Assembly: GCF_013387495.1 (NCBI RefSeq)
Contig: NZ_JABZEE010000013.1
Location: 124,001 to 188,000, forward strand
DNA length: 64,000 nucleotides
Source of the DNA: Streptomyces sp. PKU-EA00015
Lineage (GTDB): Bacteria; Actinomycetota; Actinomycetes; Streptomycetales; Streptomycetaceae
Direction: 5' to 3'
Position numbers and translations under genes: made by a program. Shown here piece by piece: positions 18,816 to 28,160 of the stretch (position 1 is the stretch's first letter; every line of letters starts with the position of its first letter). The notes below the pieces were generated by a model. The model saw only the letters and a program-made list of their open reading frames with translations. It did not search any database and was not told the origin of the DNA.

Positions 18816-20327
18816 CTATGCCGTCGTGCCCGGATCGGCCGGTTCGAGGAAGCCCTCCTCCACCAGCAGTCGTAGCGCCTGCGGCGTCCGGTCGCGCAGG
18901 AGCACCGGGTCCTCGTCGATCAGCTGGGCGATGGCGTCCAGAATCCGTCCGGCGCTCAGTGTCCCGTCGCACACCCCCGCGAAGCCCGCGCCGACGGTGT
19001 CGACCTTGGTCGCCCGCCGCATGCCGCGGTTCTGGCGGAGGACCACGTGCTCCGGGTCCTCGGCGCCCGGCAGGCCGACCTGCTCCTGCACCACCTCGGG
19101 CGCCAGCCGGAAGTGGTCGGAGAGCAGCGCCGCGTCGTCGTGCGTCCGCAGGTAGTCCTGCCGGTCGAAGTGGGCGCGCACGGCGTCGCCGAGCGGCTGC
19201 TCGACGGGGTGCGGCCACTCCTCCGCCACGATCGACGGCCGGTCGGCACCGGACTTGCGCAGCGTGATCCAGCCGAAGCCGACCGCCTTGGTCTTCCGCG
19301 CCTCGAACTCGTCCAGCCACGCGTCGTACCGCGCCGCGTACTGCGCGGGATCGCTGCGGTGGTCGCCGCTGTCGCGCAGCCACAGCTCCGCGTACTGCGT
19401 GATGTCCTGCACCTCGCGCTGCACGATCCAGGCGTCGCAGCCGCGCGGCACCCAGGAGCGCAGCTGCTCCTGCCAGTCCTCCCCCTCGACGTGCTGCCAG
19501 TTGGCGAGGAACTGGGCGAAGCCGCCCTCGTTCAGCCTGTCCCCCGCCTGCTGGACGAGCGAGCGGCACAGATCGTCCCCGCCCATCCCGCCGTCCCGGT
19601 AGGTCAGCCGGGCGCCGGGGGAGATGACGAAGGGCGGATTGGAGACGATCAGGTCGTACGTGTCCGAGGCGACCGGCTCGAACAGCGAGCCCTCCCGCAG
19701 ATCCGCCTCCGGCGCGCCGGACAGCGCGAGCGTGAGCCGGGTGAAGTGCAGGGCGCGGGGATTGAGATCGGTGGCGGTGACCCTCGTCGCGTGCTGCGCG
19801 GCGTGCAGCGCCTGGATGCCGGATCCCGTGCCGATGTCGAGCGCGGACGCGACAGGCGTACGCACGGTGATGCCGGCGAGCGTGGTGGAGGCGCCGCCGA
19901 CGCCGAGGACGACCCCTTCGCCCTGTCCTCCGGCTCCCCCCGCGCCGCCGACCGCGCAGCCGAGGTCGGAGACGATGAACCAGTCCTGGCCCTCCGGCCC
20001 CCCGTAGGGCCGGACGTCCACGGCGGCCCGGACCTCGTCGCCGTCGCGCACCACCCAGCCGTCCGCCAGGCACACGTCGACCGGCAGCGCGTCGCGCGCC
20101 CGCCCGTACGCCACGGGCCGCTGCAGCAGGAACAGCCGGACGAGCGTCTCCAGCGCTCCCTCCCCACGGGTGGCACGCAGGGCGGGCACGGTCTCGCTGC
20201 GGGCGAGCGCCGCGTACGCCGGTGCTCCGAGCAGGTCGAGCAGCCCGTCGGCGGTGAAACGGGCGGCGAGGAAGGCGTCGCGGAGTCGGGGGGCGTGGTC
20301 GGGCGCGGGAAGACTGGTCGTACTCAC
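18816..20327 (-). CDS. SAM-dependent class I methyltransferase (PrmC/HemK-like)
   Basis: A 503-residue protein. The centre contains a SAM-binding motif I (ALDIGTGSGIQALHA), an acidic motif II (TATDLN) and the NPPF catalytic motif (SNPPFVISPG), typical of N-methyltransferases of the HemK/PrmC/RlmF type. The N-terminal about 140 residues are a helical substrate-recognition region. The C-terminal about 200 residues are specific to an actinobacterial subfamily. Substrate (protein Gln, rRNA or small molecule) cannot be decided. It lies alone between a small membrane protein and a lipoprotein gene on the same strand. Confidence 0.8.
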   Translation of the reverse strand: MSTTSLPAPDHAPRLRDAFLAARFTADGLLDLLGAPAYAALARSETVPALRATRGEGALETLVRLFLLQRPVAYGRARDALPVDVCLADGWVVRDGDEVRAAVDVRPYGGPEGQDWFIVSDLGCAVGGAGGAGGQGEGVVLGVGGASTTLAGITVRTPVASALDIGTGSGIQALHAAQHATRVTATDLNPRALHFTRLTLALSGAPEADLREGSLFEPVASDTYDLIVSNPPFVISPGARLTYRDGGMGGDDLCRSLVQQAGDRLNEGGFAQFLANWQHVEGEDWQEQLRSWVPRGCDAWIVQREVQDITQYAELWLRDSGDHRSDPAQYAARYDAWLDEFEARKTKAVGFGWITLRKSGADRPSIVAEEWPHPVEQPLGDAVRAHFDRQDYLRTHDDAALLSDHFRLAPEVVQEQVGLPGAEDPEHVVLRQNRGMRRATKVDTVGAGFAGVCDGTLSAGRILDAIAQLIDEDPVLLRDRTPQALRLLVEEGFLEPADPGTTA

Positions 20328-20360
20328 GAACCCATTGTGGCGGCCACCACTGACAATCGC

Positions 20361-20396
20361 CGCACGGCCCGGCCCGGGTCGGGGCGGGGCCGTGCG
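20361..20396 (-). terminator. Probable terminator of the lipoprotein gene
   Basis: Arms CGCACGGCCC (20361-20370) and GGGCCGTGCG (20387-20396) enclose a GC-rich loop. It lies about 85 bases past the lipoprotein stop and just upstream of the methyltransferase. Confidence 0.55.
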
Positions 20397-20479
20397 GTGT
20401 GCCCGTGCGTGGCGGCACGCATCGGCCGCGGGCCGAGTGGGGCCTCACACAATCTTGTTGTCCTGCGAACGGGCGCCGG

Positions 20480-21067
20480 TCACGCCTTGCTGGGCGACGC
20501 GGAGGTGCCCGAGGCGGGGCTCGACGTCTTCGCCCTCTGGCAGCCCGGCTGCTTCGCCATCGCCTGGCCCAACTCCCCCGCCTGGAGCTTGGCCAGCGCG
20601 TCCTGGTCCATGCGCTCGATCTTCTTCAGACCGTCCGCGACCTCCTGCAGGCCGTCGGCGAACTTCTGCTGGTCCTTGGCGTCGAGGGCGTCGACCTTCT
20701 GCTTGAGCGCCAGGTACTCCTTGGCGGTGGCCTCCAGCTCGTTCACCGCGTCGGTGCGAAGCTTCTCGCCGTTTTCGACCGGCGGGACACCGGCGTCCCT
20801 GACGGCCTTGGCAAGTGCCTTGTCCGCTGCGGCGATGTCCGCGAAAGCCTTGGAGTCGGCGGCCTGAATGTCGGCGGGCTTGCCGTCCGCGGCCGTCGAG
20901 ATGATGGCCTGCTGGGCGTCGGCTCTCTTCTGGATCTGCGGCTGCGCCTGGTCACAGACCTTCTTGGCCCAGTTGTTCACCTTCTCCTCGCTGTCGTCCC
21001 CGCATCCCGACAGCGCCAGTACCAGTACCGCACCGCCGGACAGTGCGGCCGCAAGCTTCTTGTTCAC
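20480..21067 (-). CDS. Small secreted lipoprotein
   Basis: From the GTG at 21067 the product is 195 residues and starts VNKKLAAALSGGAVLVLALSGC, a lipoprotein signal peptide with lipobox LSGC. GGAAGGGA lies eight bases upstream, which supports this start over the longer open frame reaching 21154. The mature part is helical and rich in Ala, Lys, Asp and Gln, with a central heptad-like region, and ends in a Ser/Pro tail. No enzymatic motif is visible. Function unknown; probably an envelope protein. Confidence 0.8.
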   Translation of the reverse strand: MNKKLAAALSGGAVLVLALSGCGDDSEEKVNNWAKKVCDQAQPQIQKRADAQQAIISTAADGKPADIQAADSKAFADIAAADKALAKAVRDAGVPPVENGEKLRTDAVNELEATAKEYLALKQKVDALDAKDQQKFADGLQEVADGLKKIERMDQDALAKLQAGELGQAMAKQPGCQRAKTSSPASGTSASPSKA

Positions 21068-21258
21068 CGGATTGGTCCCTTCCAAGGCTCTCTCGGCCCC
21101 GGAACATACACGCCAAGTGGGCGACAAACGCGTGTCGTGCGCCCGGTTCATCACCTATTGAAGCCATTTGCACCAAGGGAGACAAGACTCACCCACACGC
21201 GCGAATGGGCGGACGCCACGTCACTGCGCAGCGCCCGCCCATGAGTTGATCCGAGACG

Positions 21259-23667
21259 TCAGGACACCGCCGCGGGATCGGCCGACTTCGCGCCGCGCTC
21301 GGCCCGGCTGTCGCCGTCGTCGCCCACCGCGATTCCACGCCGCTTGGAGATGTACACGGCACCCACGATGACCGCCATGGCGATCACCGCGATCAACGCG
21401 CGGATGCCGGCGTTGGAGTCGTCCCCGAAGCTGAACTGGACGACCGCCGGCGCGATCAGCAGCGCCACCAGGTTCATCACCTTCAGCAGCGGGTTGATCG
21501 CCGGACCGGCCGTGTCCTTGAACGGGTCGCCGACCGTGTCACCGATCACCGTCGCCGCATGGGCCTCACTGCCCTTGCCACCGTGGTGACCGTCCTCGAC
21601 GAGCTTCTTGGCGTTGTCCCACGCACCGCCGGAGTTGGCGAGGAACACGGCCATCAGCGTTCCGGTGCCGATCGCCCCCGCGAGGAACGCGCCGAGCGCG
21701 CCGACCCCGAGCGAGAAGCCGACCGCGATCGGCGTCATCACCGCGAGCAGACCCGGCGTGGCCAGCTCCCGCAGCGCGTCCTTGGTGCAGATGTCGACGA
21801 CGCGCCCGTACTCCGGCTTCTCGGAGTAGTCCATGATCCCGGGGTGCTCGCGGAACTGCCGCCGCACCTCGTAGACCACGGCTCCCGCGGAGCGGGACAC
21901 GGCGTTGATCGCCAGCCCGGAGAAGAGGAAGACGACCGCGGCGCCCAGGACCAGCCCCACCAGATTGTTGGGCTGGGAGATGTCCATCACCAGGTTCATC
22001 GGGGCGCCGTCGCCCAGCTTCTCGCCGACGTCCCGGGCCGCGGTGCCGATGGCGTCGCGGTACGAGCCGAAGAGCGCGGCGGCGGCGAGCACGGCCGTGG
22101 CGATGGCGATGCCCTTGGTGATGGCCTTGGTGGTGTTGCCGACGGCGTCCAGGTCGGTGAGGACCTGCGCGCCCGCGCCGGTGACGTCGCCCGACATCTC
22201 CGCGATGCCCTGGGCGTTGTCGGAGACCGGCCCGAAGGTGTCCATGGCGACGATGACGCCGACCGTGGTGAGCAGGCCGGTTCCGGCGAGCGCCACCGCA
22301 AAGAGGGCGAGCAGGATCGACGTGCCGCCGAGCAGGAACGCCCCGTAGACGCCGAGGCCGATCAACAGCGCGGTGTAGACCGCCGATTCAAGGCCGATCG
22401 AGATGCCGGCCAGCACGACGGTGGCGGGGCCGGTCAGCGACGACTTGCCGATGTCCCGGACCGGACGCCGGTTCGTCTCGGTGAAGTAGCCCGTCAGCTG
22501 CTGGATCAGGGCCGCCAGCACGATGCCGATGGCGACGGCGATGAGCGCCAGCATGCGCGGGTCGCCGTCGTGCGCCCGGACAGCGGCGTCGCCGACACCC
22601 TCCAACTCCGCGTAGGAGGAGGGCAGATAGATGAACACCGCGATGGCCACCAGGGCGATCGAGATCACCGCGGAGATGAAGAACCCTCGGTTGATGGCGG
22701 TCATCCCGCTGCGGTCGGCGCGCCGCGGGGCGACCGCGAAGATGCCGATCATCGCGGTGACCACGCCGATCGCCGGGACAATCAGCGGGAAGGCGAGCCC
22801 GGCGTCGCCGAAGGCCGCCGAGCCGAGGATGAGGGCCGCGACGAGCGTGACGGCGTACGACTCGAACAGGTCGGCCGCCATGCCGGCGCAGTCCCCGACG
22901 TTGTCGCCCACGTTGTCGGCGATGGTCGCGGCGTTGCGCGGGTCGTCTTCGGGAATGCCCTGCTCGACCTTGCCGACGAGGTCGGCGCCGACGTCGGCCG
23001 CCTTGGTGAAGATGCCGCCGCCGACACGCATGAACATGGCGATCAGCGCGGCGCCGAGGCCGAAGCCCTCGAGCACCTTGGGCGCGTCGGCCGCGTAGAC
23101 GAGCACGACACAGGAGGCGCCGAGAAGCCCGAGGCCCACCGTGAACATGCCGACCACGCCACCGGTACGGAACGCGATCTTCATGGCCTTGTGCGCGACG
23201 GCCGTCAGATCCTTTTCCGGCTCTCCTTCCTGCGGTGTCGCTTCCCGCGCGGCCGCCGCCACCCGGACATTGGCCCGCACCGCAAGACGCATGCCGATGT
23301 ATCCGGTGGCCGCCGAGAAGATCGCGCCCACCAGGAAGAACACCGAGCGTCCCGCACGCTGCGACCAGTCGTCGGCAGGAAGAAGCATGAGCAGGAAGAA
23401 CACCACCACGGCGAAGACGCCGAGGGTGCGCAGCTGCCGTGCGAGATAGGCATTCGCGCCTTCCTGCACCGCCGCCGCGATCTTCTTCATGGAATCGGTG
23501 CCCTCGCCTGCGGCGAGGACCTGGCGCACGAGCAATTGGGCGACGACCAGGGCCGCCAGTGCGACGGCTGCGATGACCACGACGATCATCCGGTTGTCGT
23601 CCGTGAGCACCGCCGCCGCGTAGGAAGTGGGATGATCGGTCATTTGTGGGTTGAAGAGCCCCGCCAT
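21259..23667 (-). CDS. hppA: Membrane proton-translocating pyrophosphatase
   Basis: An 802-residue integral membrane protein with about 16 hydrophobic segments. It couples PPi hydrolysis to proton export. The hallmark motifs are present: DVGADLVGKVE, DDPRNAATIADNVGDNVGDCAG, and a C-terminal region with GDTVGDPFKDTAGPA. GNTTKA carries the Lys that, from established family rules, marks the potassium-independent H+-PPase subfamily. The ATG at 23667 is preceded by a strong AAGGAGG, so the open frame up to 23751 is not the start. It is likely monocistronic, with a candidate promoter just upstream. Confidence 0.96.
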   Translation of the reverse strand: MAGLFNPQMTDHPTSYAAAVLTDDNRMIVVVIAAVALAALVVAQLLVRQVLAAGEGTDSMKKIAAAVQEGANAYLARQLRTLGVFAVVVFFLLMLLPADDWSQRAGRSVFFLVGAIFSAATGYIGMRLAVRANVRVAAAAREATPQEGEPEKDLTAVAHKAMKIAFRTGGVVGMFTVGLGLLGASCVVLVYAADAPKVLEGFGLGAALIAMFMRVGGGIFTKAADVGADLVGKVEQGIPEDDPRNAATIADNVGDNVGDCAGMAADLFESYAVTLVAALILGSAAFGDAGLAFPLIVPAIGVVTAMIGIFAVAPRRADRSGMTAINRGFFISAVISIALVAIAVFIYLPSSYAELEGVGDAAVRAHDGDPRMLALIAVAIGIVLAALIQQLTGYFTETNRRPVRDIGKSSLTGPATVVLAGISIGLESAVYTALLIGLGVYGAFLLGGTSILLALFAVALAGTGLLTTVGVIVAMDTFGPVSDNAQGIAEMSGDVTGAGAQVLTDLDAVGNTTKAITKGIAIATAVLAAAALFGSYRDAIGTAARDVGEKLGDGAPMNLVMDISQPNNLVGLVLGAAVVFLFSGLAINAVSRSAGAVVYEVRRQFREHPGIMDYSEKPEYGRVVDICTKDALRELATPGLLAVMTPIAVGFSLGVGALGAFLAGAIGTGTLMAVFLANSGGAWDNAKKLVEDGHHGGKGSEAHAATVIGDTVGDPFKDTAGPAINPLLKVMNLVALLIAPAVVQFSFGDDSNAGIRALIAVIAMAVIVGAVYISKRRGIAVGDDGDSRAERGAKSADPAAVS

Positions 23668-23705
23668 TCGTCCTCCTTGACGTTCAGAGCTCAAGATGTG
23701 GACGG

Positions 23706-23711
23706 ATTGTA
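23706..23711 (-). promoter_or_regulatory. Candidate hppA -10 box
   Basis: On the minus strand TACAAT lies about 32 bases upstream of the hppA ribosome site region, with a TTTTGA about 15 bases further upstream as a poor -35. The -10 match is good; the -35 is weak. Confidence 0.4.
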
Positions 23712-23853
23712 GGTAGCGGAACCTGATCAAAACAGGGTGCGGCAAATGCAATTGACCTTCACCGGCTACTCAGCAAATGATCGCGTTCTGAAAATGTGCC
23801 CGAAAGAGGTAATGGTGCAAAAGCATTGACTCTTGATCGACGATCTAGAAAAT

Positions 23854-23888
23854 GCGAAAGAGGCCCTGCTCAGCAGGGCCTCTTTCGC
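23854..23888 (-). terminator. Terminator of the bldG operon
   Basis: A perfect 17-base stem with arms 23854-23870 and 23872-23888 around a single central base. It begins with GCGAAAGAGGCC. It lies downstream of the anti-sigma gene and upstream of hppA. Confidence 0.85.
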
Positions 23889-24100
23889 AGAACAATGAGA
23901 TGAGAATAGGAAGATCGATCACCCGGACGGCGGTCAAGCACGGACAGCGCGCCGTCCGTCGAATCTGGCCGATCCGCCACGACGGCCTCCCGGCGCCCGG
24001 ACAGGCTCCTCGATTCGGTCGGCCCGCGTTGAGCCGAACGGGTCATGGCGAGGCCTGGTCGGCGGAGGAACGGGGCGGAGGGACGGCCGGCCCGGACGGA

Positions 24101-24535
24101 TCAGGTGGCCGCCGCAGGCGGTGCTGCGGGCCAGCTCATCCGGATCACGCCGCCGTCATCGGAGGACAAGACCTCCATGTCGTCGACGAGGCCGCTGATC
24201 ACCGCGAGCCCCATCTCGTCCTCGCCCTCGGCGTCGGCTTCCTCGTCCGCGGCTCGCCCGCCCGGACCCGCACCGCCGCCCGAGCCGGGAACCTCGTCCC
24301 CGACCTCGATCGAGAAGGTCTTCTCCTCCTCGGACAGCAGAACCCGCACGGGCGCCGTGAGGCCGTGGCTGCGGTGGAGCCCGACCGCGCGGCTGCACGC
24401 CTCGCCCACGGCGAGGCGGACCTCGTCCAGCACCGCCTCGTCGACCCCGGCCCTGCGTGCCACGGCAGCGGCGACCAGCCGGGCCGTCCTGACGTGCTCG
24501 GGCTGGGCGCTGAAGCGGAGCTCAACGGTGGCCAT
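24101..24535 (-). CDS. Anti-sigma-factor-like protein, BldG partner
   Basis: A 144-residue GHKL/RsbW-like ATPase-fold protein directly after bldG, corresponding to S. coelicolor SCO3548. It starts at an ATG with GAGGGGGA upstream. The N-box region reads DEVRLAVGEACSRAV: at the position where kinases of this fold carry the magnesium-binding Asn there is Arg49. A Gly/Asp/Glu-rich insert (about 84-106) separates the N box from a DEMGLAVI G-box-like motif. In the S. coelicolor pair, BldG and this protein interact to control developmental sigma factors. The missing Asn suggests kinase activity may be weak or absent, but that is inference. Confidence 0.85.
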   Translation of the reverse strand: MATVELRFSAQPEHVRTARLVAAAVARRAGVDEAVLDEVRLAVGEACSRAVGLHRSHGLTAPVRVLLSEEEKTFSIEVGDEVPGSGGGAGPGGRAADEEADAEGEDEMGLAVISGLVDDMEVLSSDDGGVIRMSWPAAPPAAAT

Positions 24536-24628
24536 GCAGATCCCCCTCGGACATGTGGGCGTGCCTCTCAGGGGCCCGGGCTGGATGCCCGGTGCCCCTC
24601 ACTGCTTCCGGCGGTCTCCGGCCGAGTG

Positions 24629-24982
24629 TCAGTCGGTCGCCGCGACGGCTTCGTCGACCGTGGTGTGAATCGGGAACACCTTGGTCAGACCTGTGATCCG
24701 GAAGATCTTGAGAATGCGCTCCTGGTTGCACACCAGGCGCAGGGAGCCCTCGTGCGCGCGCACGCGCTTCAGGCCACCGACGAGCACGCCGAGGCCGGTG
24801 GAGTCGAGAAAATCCACGCCCTCCATGTCGACGACCAGGTGGTAGCTGCCGTCGTTCACCAACTCGACCAACTGCTCGCGCAGCTTGGGCGCGGTATACA
24901 CATCAATCTCGCCACCGACCTCGACGACCGTACGGTCGCCACCAGGGCCGGACACATTGCGAGTCGACAGGGACAGGTCCAC
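24629..24982 (-). CDS. bldG: Anti-sigma factor antagonist BldG
   Basis: A 117-residue STAS-domain protein nearly identical in pattern to S. coelicolor BldG, which is needed for aerial hyphae and antibiotic production. The start is GTG with GGAGG about five bases upstream. The phosphorylated Ser lies in [12 protein letters not shown], here Ser61 (Ser57 in S. coelicolor; a four-residue SGPG insertion near residue 11 shifts it). The C-terminus [11 protein letters not shown] is typical. It is cotranscribed with the anti-sigma gene 93 bases downstream and diverges from the helicase gene across about 80 bases. Confidence 0.96.
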   Translation of the reverse strand: MDLSLSTRNVSGPGGDRTVVEVGGEIDVYTAPKLREQLVELVNDGSYHLVVDMEGVDFLDSTGLGVLVGGLKRVRAHEGSLRLVCNQERILKIFRITGLTKVFPIHTTVDEAVAATD

Positions 24983-25060
24983 GGATCCTCCAGCACCTTG
25001 CTATCGAGCGGCCGCCCCTCAGGTCTCCCCGACGGAGCCGGAAGACGGTCGCCAGCCGCG

Positions 25061-27754
25061 ATGGCATTCAATCACTTACCAGCAGCCATGCACGACGCCT
25101 TGGGACCATTGTCCGTCACGCCAGTGACACACTCGGTGCCGATGGCCAAGAATCACCGTCCCAGACGACCTCCCGAGAGCGGGGAAACCCGCCCCTCCCC
25201 CGGTGCGGTCCTCGACCGGCTCACCACGGGGGCGAACCGGGCTGCGCGCATCACTCATACGGAGCACTTGCCCCCGCGACCGGGCAGGCATGCCGTCTGG
25301 CCCGACCGCATCCGCGCGGAAGTGATCGCCGCCGTCCAGGAGGCCGGCATCGAGCACCCCTGGGCCCACCAGGCGGCCGCCGCCGAGCATGCCCTGGACG
25401 GCGAGTCCGTGGTCATCGCGACCGGCACCGCCTCGGGCAAGTCCCTGGCGTACCTCGCCCCCGTCCTCAGCACCCTCCTCGACGGCGCCGAGGCCCCGAA
25501 CGGCCGCGGCACCACCGCCCTGTACCTGGCCCCCACCAAGGCCCTCGCCGCCGACCAGCTCCGCGCCGTCCGGGAGCTCGCCGCGCCCCTCGGCAACCGG
25601 GTCCGCCCCGCTGTCTACGACGGCGACACGCCCGTCGAGGAACGCGAATGGGTGCGGCAGTACGCGAACTACGTCCTCACCAACCCGGACATGCTGCACA
25701 GCGGGATACTCCCGTCCCACCCGCGCTGGTCCTCCTTCCTCCGCACCCTGCGCTACGTCGTGATCGACGAGTGCCACACCTACCGGGGCGTCTTCGGCTC
25801 CCACGTCGCCCAGGTGCTGCGCCGCCTACGCCGCCTGTGCGCCCGCTACGGAGCGCACCCCGTCTTCCTGCTCGCGTCGGCCACCGCCGCAGCCCCGGCA
25901 GTGGCGGCCGGCCGTCTCACCGGCCTGCCCGTCCGGGAGGTCGCCGACGACGCCTCGCCCCGCGGCGAACTCGTCTTCGCCCTGTGGGAGCCGCCGCTGA
26001 CCGAGCTCCACGGCGAGAAGGGCGCGCCGGTCCGCCGCACCGCGACCGCCGAGACCGCCGACCTGCTGACCGACCTGACCGTGCAGGGCGTGCGCAGCGT
26101 CGCCTTCGTACGCTCCCGCCGGGGCGCCGAGCTCATCTCCGTGATCGCCAAGGAGCGCCTCGCCGAGGTCGACCGCTCGCTCCCGCAGCGCATCGCCGCC
26201 TACCGCGGCGGCTACCTCCCCGAAGAACGCCGTGCCCTCGAACGCGCCCTGCACTCCGGCGACCTCCTGGGCCTCGCCGCCACCACCGCCCTCGAACTCG
26301 GCGTCGACGTCTCCGGTCTCGACGCGGTCGTCATCGCCGGATACCCGGGCACCCGTGCCTCCCTGTGGCAGCAGGCCGGCCGCGCGGGACGCTCGGGTCA
26401 GGGCGCCCTGGCCGTCCTCGTCGCCCGCGACGACCCGCTGGACACCTATCTCGTCCACCACCCCGAGGCGCTGTTCCGGCGGCCGGTCGAGTCCACCGTC
26501 CTGGACCCGGACAATCCCTACGTCCTCGCTCCCCACCTGTGCGCCGCCGCGGCCGAACTCCCGCTCACCGAAGCGGACCTGAAGCTCTTCGGGCCCGCCA
26601 CCGCGGAGCTCATGCCCCAGCTGGAGACCGCCCGGCTGCTGCGCCGGCGCGCGTCCGGCTGGCACTGGACGCGCCGCGAGCGGGCCGCCGATCTCGCCGA
26701 CATCCGCGGCGGCGGCGGGCGCCCCGTCCAGATCGTCGAGGCATCCAGCGGCCGCCTGCTCGGCACCGTCGACGAGGCCGCCGCTCACACGACCGTCCAC
26801 GACGGCGCCGTCCACCTGCACCAGGGCCGCACTTACCTGGTCGAACAGCTCGATCTGGAGGACTCGGTCGCCCTGGTCGAGGAGGCCGATCCGCCGTACT
26901 CGACCACCGCACGGGACACCACCTCCATCTCCGTGCTCGACACCGACATCGAGGTCGCGTGGGGGGACGGGCGCCTGTGCTACGGCTCCGTCGAGGTCAC
27001 CAACCAGGTCGTCTCCTTCCTTCGCCGCCGGCTCATCACGGGCGAAGTGCTCGGCGAGTCGAAGCTCGACCTCCCGCCCCGCACCCTGCGTACCCGGGCC
27101 GTGTGGTGGACGGTCACCGAGGACCAGCTCGACGCCGCACGGGTGGGTCCGGAACAACTCGGCGGAGCCCTCCACGCGGCCGAACACGCCTCGATCGGCA
27201 TGCTGCCGCTGTTCGCCACCTGCGACCGCTGGGACATCGGCGGTGTGTCCGTCCCGCTCCATCCCGACACACTGCTCCCCACGGTTTTCGTGTACGACGG
27301 GTATCCGGGTGGCGCGGGATTCGCCGAGCGTGCCTTCCGCACGGCCCGCGAGTGGCTCACCGCGACGCGCGAGGCCATCGCCTCCTGCGAGTGCGAGGCC
27401 GGCTGCCCCTCGTGCATCCAGTCCCCCAAGTGCGGCAACGGCAACGACCCGCTGCACAAGCGCGGCGCGGTCCGCCTGCTCACCGAATTGCTCCGTAGCG
27501 CTCCTGCCCAGGCGCCGGGCGAATGGGACCCGGGCGAGTCCCGTGATGCGGCTGCCCGGGGGACCGCGGGCGAGCCGGCGAAGGAACAGGCGAACGAACC
27601 GACGGGTGACTCGGCGGGCGAACGAGCAGACGGACCGCCCTCCCCGTCGGCGGACGGAACGGCGCAGGCACCGGAGGGCGAGGCCGAGGACCGGCCTGCC
27701 TCGGAAACGACCGGACCGGCGGCGCAGGGGCCGCCAACCAGCGACCCGTCGTAG
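25061..27754 (+). CDS. DEAD/DEAH-box helicase with DUF1998 domain (MrfA/Hrq1-like)
   Basis: An 897-residue superfamily 2 helicase. The ATG at 25061 begins MAFNHLPAAMHDALG, the start I recall for Streptomyces orthologues; the frame is open further upstream but runs into the bldG promoter. Walker A is TGTASGKS (121-128), the DECH box is at 236-239, and motif III is SAT. Domain 2 contains GVDVSGLDAVVIAGYPGT and the QQAGRAGRSG motif VI. The C-terminal DUF1998 region has a four-Cys cluster starting at about residue 776 (CECEAGCPSC...KC). Relatives MrfA (Bacillus) and Hrq1 act in DNA crosslink repair. A 100-residue Glu/Pro-rich tail ends the protein, overlapped by an antisense gene. Confidence 0.93.
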   Translation: MAFNHLPAAMHDALGPLSVTPVTHSVPMAKNHRPRRPPESGETRPSPGAVLDRLTTGANRAARITHTEHLPPRPGRHAVWPDRIRAEVIAAVQEAGIEHPWAHQAAAAEHALDGESVVIATGTASGKSLAYLAPVLSTLLDGAEAPNGRGTTALYLAPTKALAADQLRAVRELAAPLGNRVRPAVYDGDTPVEEREWVRQYANYVLTNPDMLHSGILPSHPRWSSFLRTLRYVVIDECHTYRGVFGSHVAQVLRRLRRLCARYGAHPVFLLASATAAAPAVAAGRLTGLPVREVADDASPRGELVFALWEPPLTELHGEKGAPVRRTATAETADLLTDLTVQGVRSVAFVRSRRGAELISVIAKERLAEVDRSLPQRIAAYRGGYLPEERRALERALHSGDLLGLAATTALELGVDVSGLDAVVIAGYPGTRASLWQQAGRAGRSGQGALAVLVARDDPLDTYLVHHPEALFRRPVESTVLDPDNPYVLAPHLCAAAAELPLTEADLKLFGPATAELMPQLETARLLRRRASGWHWTRRERAADLADIRGGGGRPVQIVEASSGRLLGTVDEAAAHTTVHDGAVHLHQGRTYLVEQLDLEDSVALVEEADPPYSTTARDTTSISVLDTDIEVAWGDGRLCYGSVEVTNQVVSFLRRRLITGEVLGESKLDLPPRTLRTRAVWWTVTEDQLDAARVGPEQLGGALHAAEHASIGMLPLFATCDRWDIGGVSVPLHPDTLLPTVFVYDGYPGGAGFAERAFRTAREWLTATREAIASCECEAGCPSCIQSPKCGNGNDPLHKRGAVRLLTELLRSAPAQAPGEWDPGESRDAAARGTAGEPAKEQANEPTGDSAGERADGPPSPSADGTAQAPEGEAEDRPASETTGPAAQGPPTSDPS

Positions 27755-28160
27755 GGAGACCCTGCGGGACCCGGCGGCGGGACGGTGCGCGCGGTCGGGC
27801 CTGCGTCGCGTGGATCTTTCCGTCGGCCGCCCCCTCGGGCGGCCCCGCCCTCGACCTGACTTCGGGTGCGTACGGCCCGAAGCGGGAGCGGGCGGTCACG
27901 TCGGCGATCTCGCCCCGCACCACGCACCTGGTGACCTCCGCCTCCTGCGCCCGCGCGACCTCGGCCGCCTCGGCGCACGCCGCGGCCCGGCCGCTCAGGG
28001 CGTGGTCGGCCGCGGCCAGGGCTGCCAAGTCGGCGGCCCCGCCCGCCCGATGTCGTGCCACGACCGCCTGTCCCATCGCCAGCACCAGCGCGAAGACCGC
28101 GCACAGCACCGTGGTGGCGGAGGCCACCCAGACGGTGGCCGAACCCCGGTCCCGGTTCAT
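27480..28160 (-). CDS. TadE-like protein of the helicase/secretion neighbourhood (TadG-like), extended C-terminus
   Basis: A 226-residue frame whose first about 75 residues match the small TadE-like family that sits next to this helicase in actinobacteria. MNRDRGSATVWVASATTVLCAVFALVLAMGQ gives a pilin-like hydrophobic helix, followed by the GAADLAALAAADHAL core. The last about 130 residues are Arg/Pro-rich and lie antisense to the helicase 3' end by 275 bases, which looks like read-through rather than a domain. The ATG overlaps the stop of the upstream TadE gene (ATGA). It should act in pilus assembly or as a minor pilin. Confidence 0.7.
   Translation of the reverse strand: MNRDRGSATVWVASATTVLCAVFALVLAMGQAVVARHRAGGAADLAALAAADHALSGRAAACAEAAEVARAQEAEVTRCVVRGEIADVTARSRFGPYAPEVRSRAGPPEGAADGKIHATQARPRAPSRRRVPQGLPTTGRWLAAPAPPVRSFPRQAGPRPRPPVPAPFRPPTGRAVRLLVRPPSHPSVRSPVPSPARPRSPGQPHHGTRPGPIRPAPGQERYGAIR

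Larger units (their letters stand above)
23668..24100 (-). other. hppA upstream region and intergenic terminator
   Basis: This 433-base gap is less GC-rich than the neighbouring genes. It holds the candidate hppA promoter (23706-23711) and a very strong hairpin (23854-23888) that ends the bldG operon. No gene is visible in it. Confidence 0.7.
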
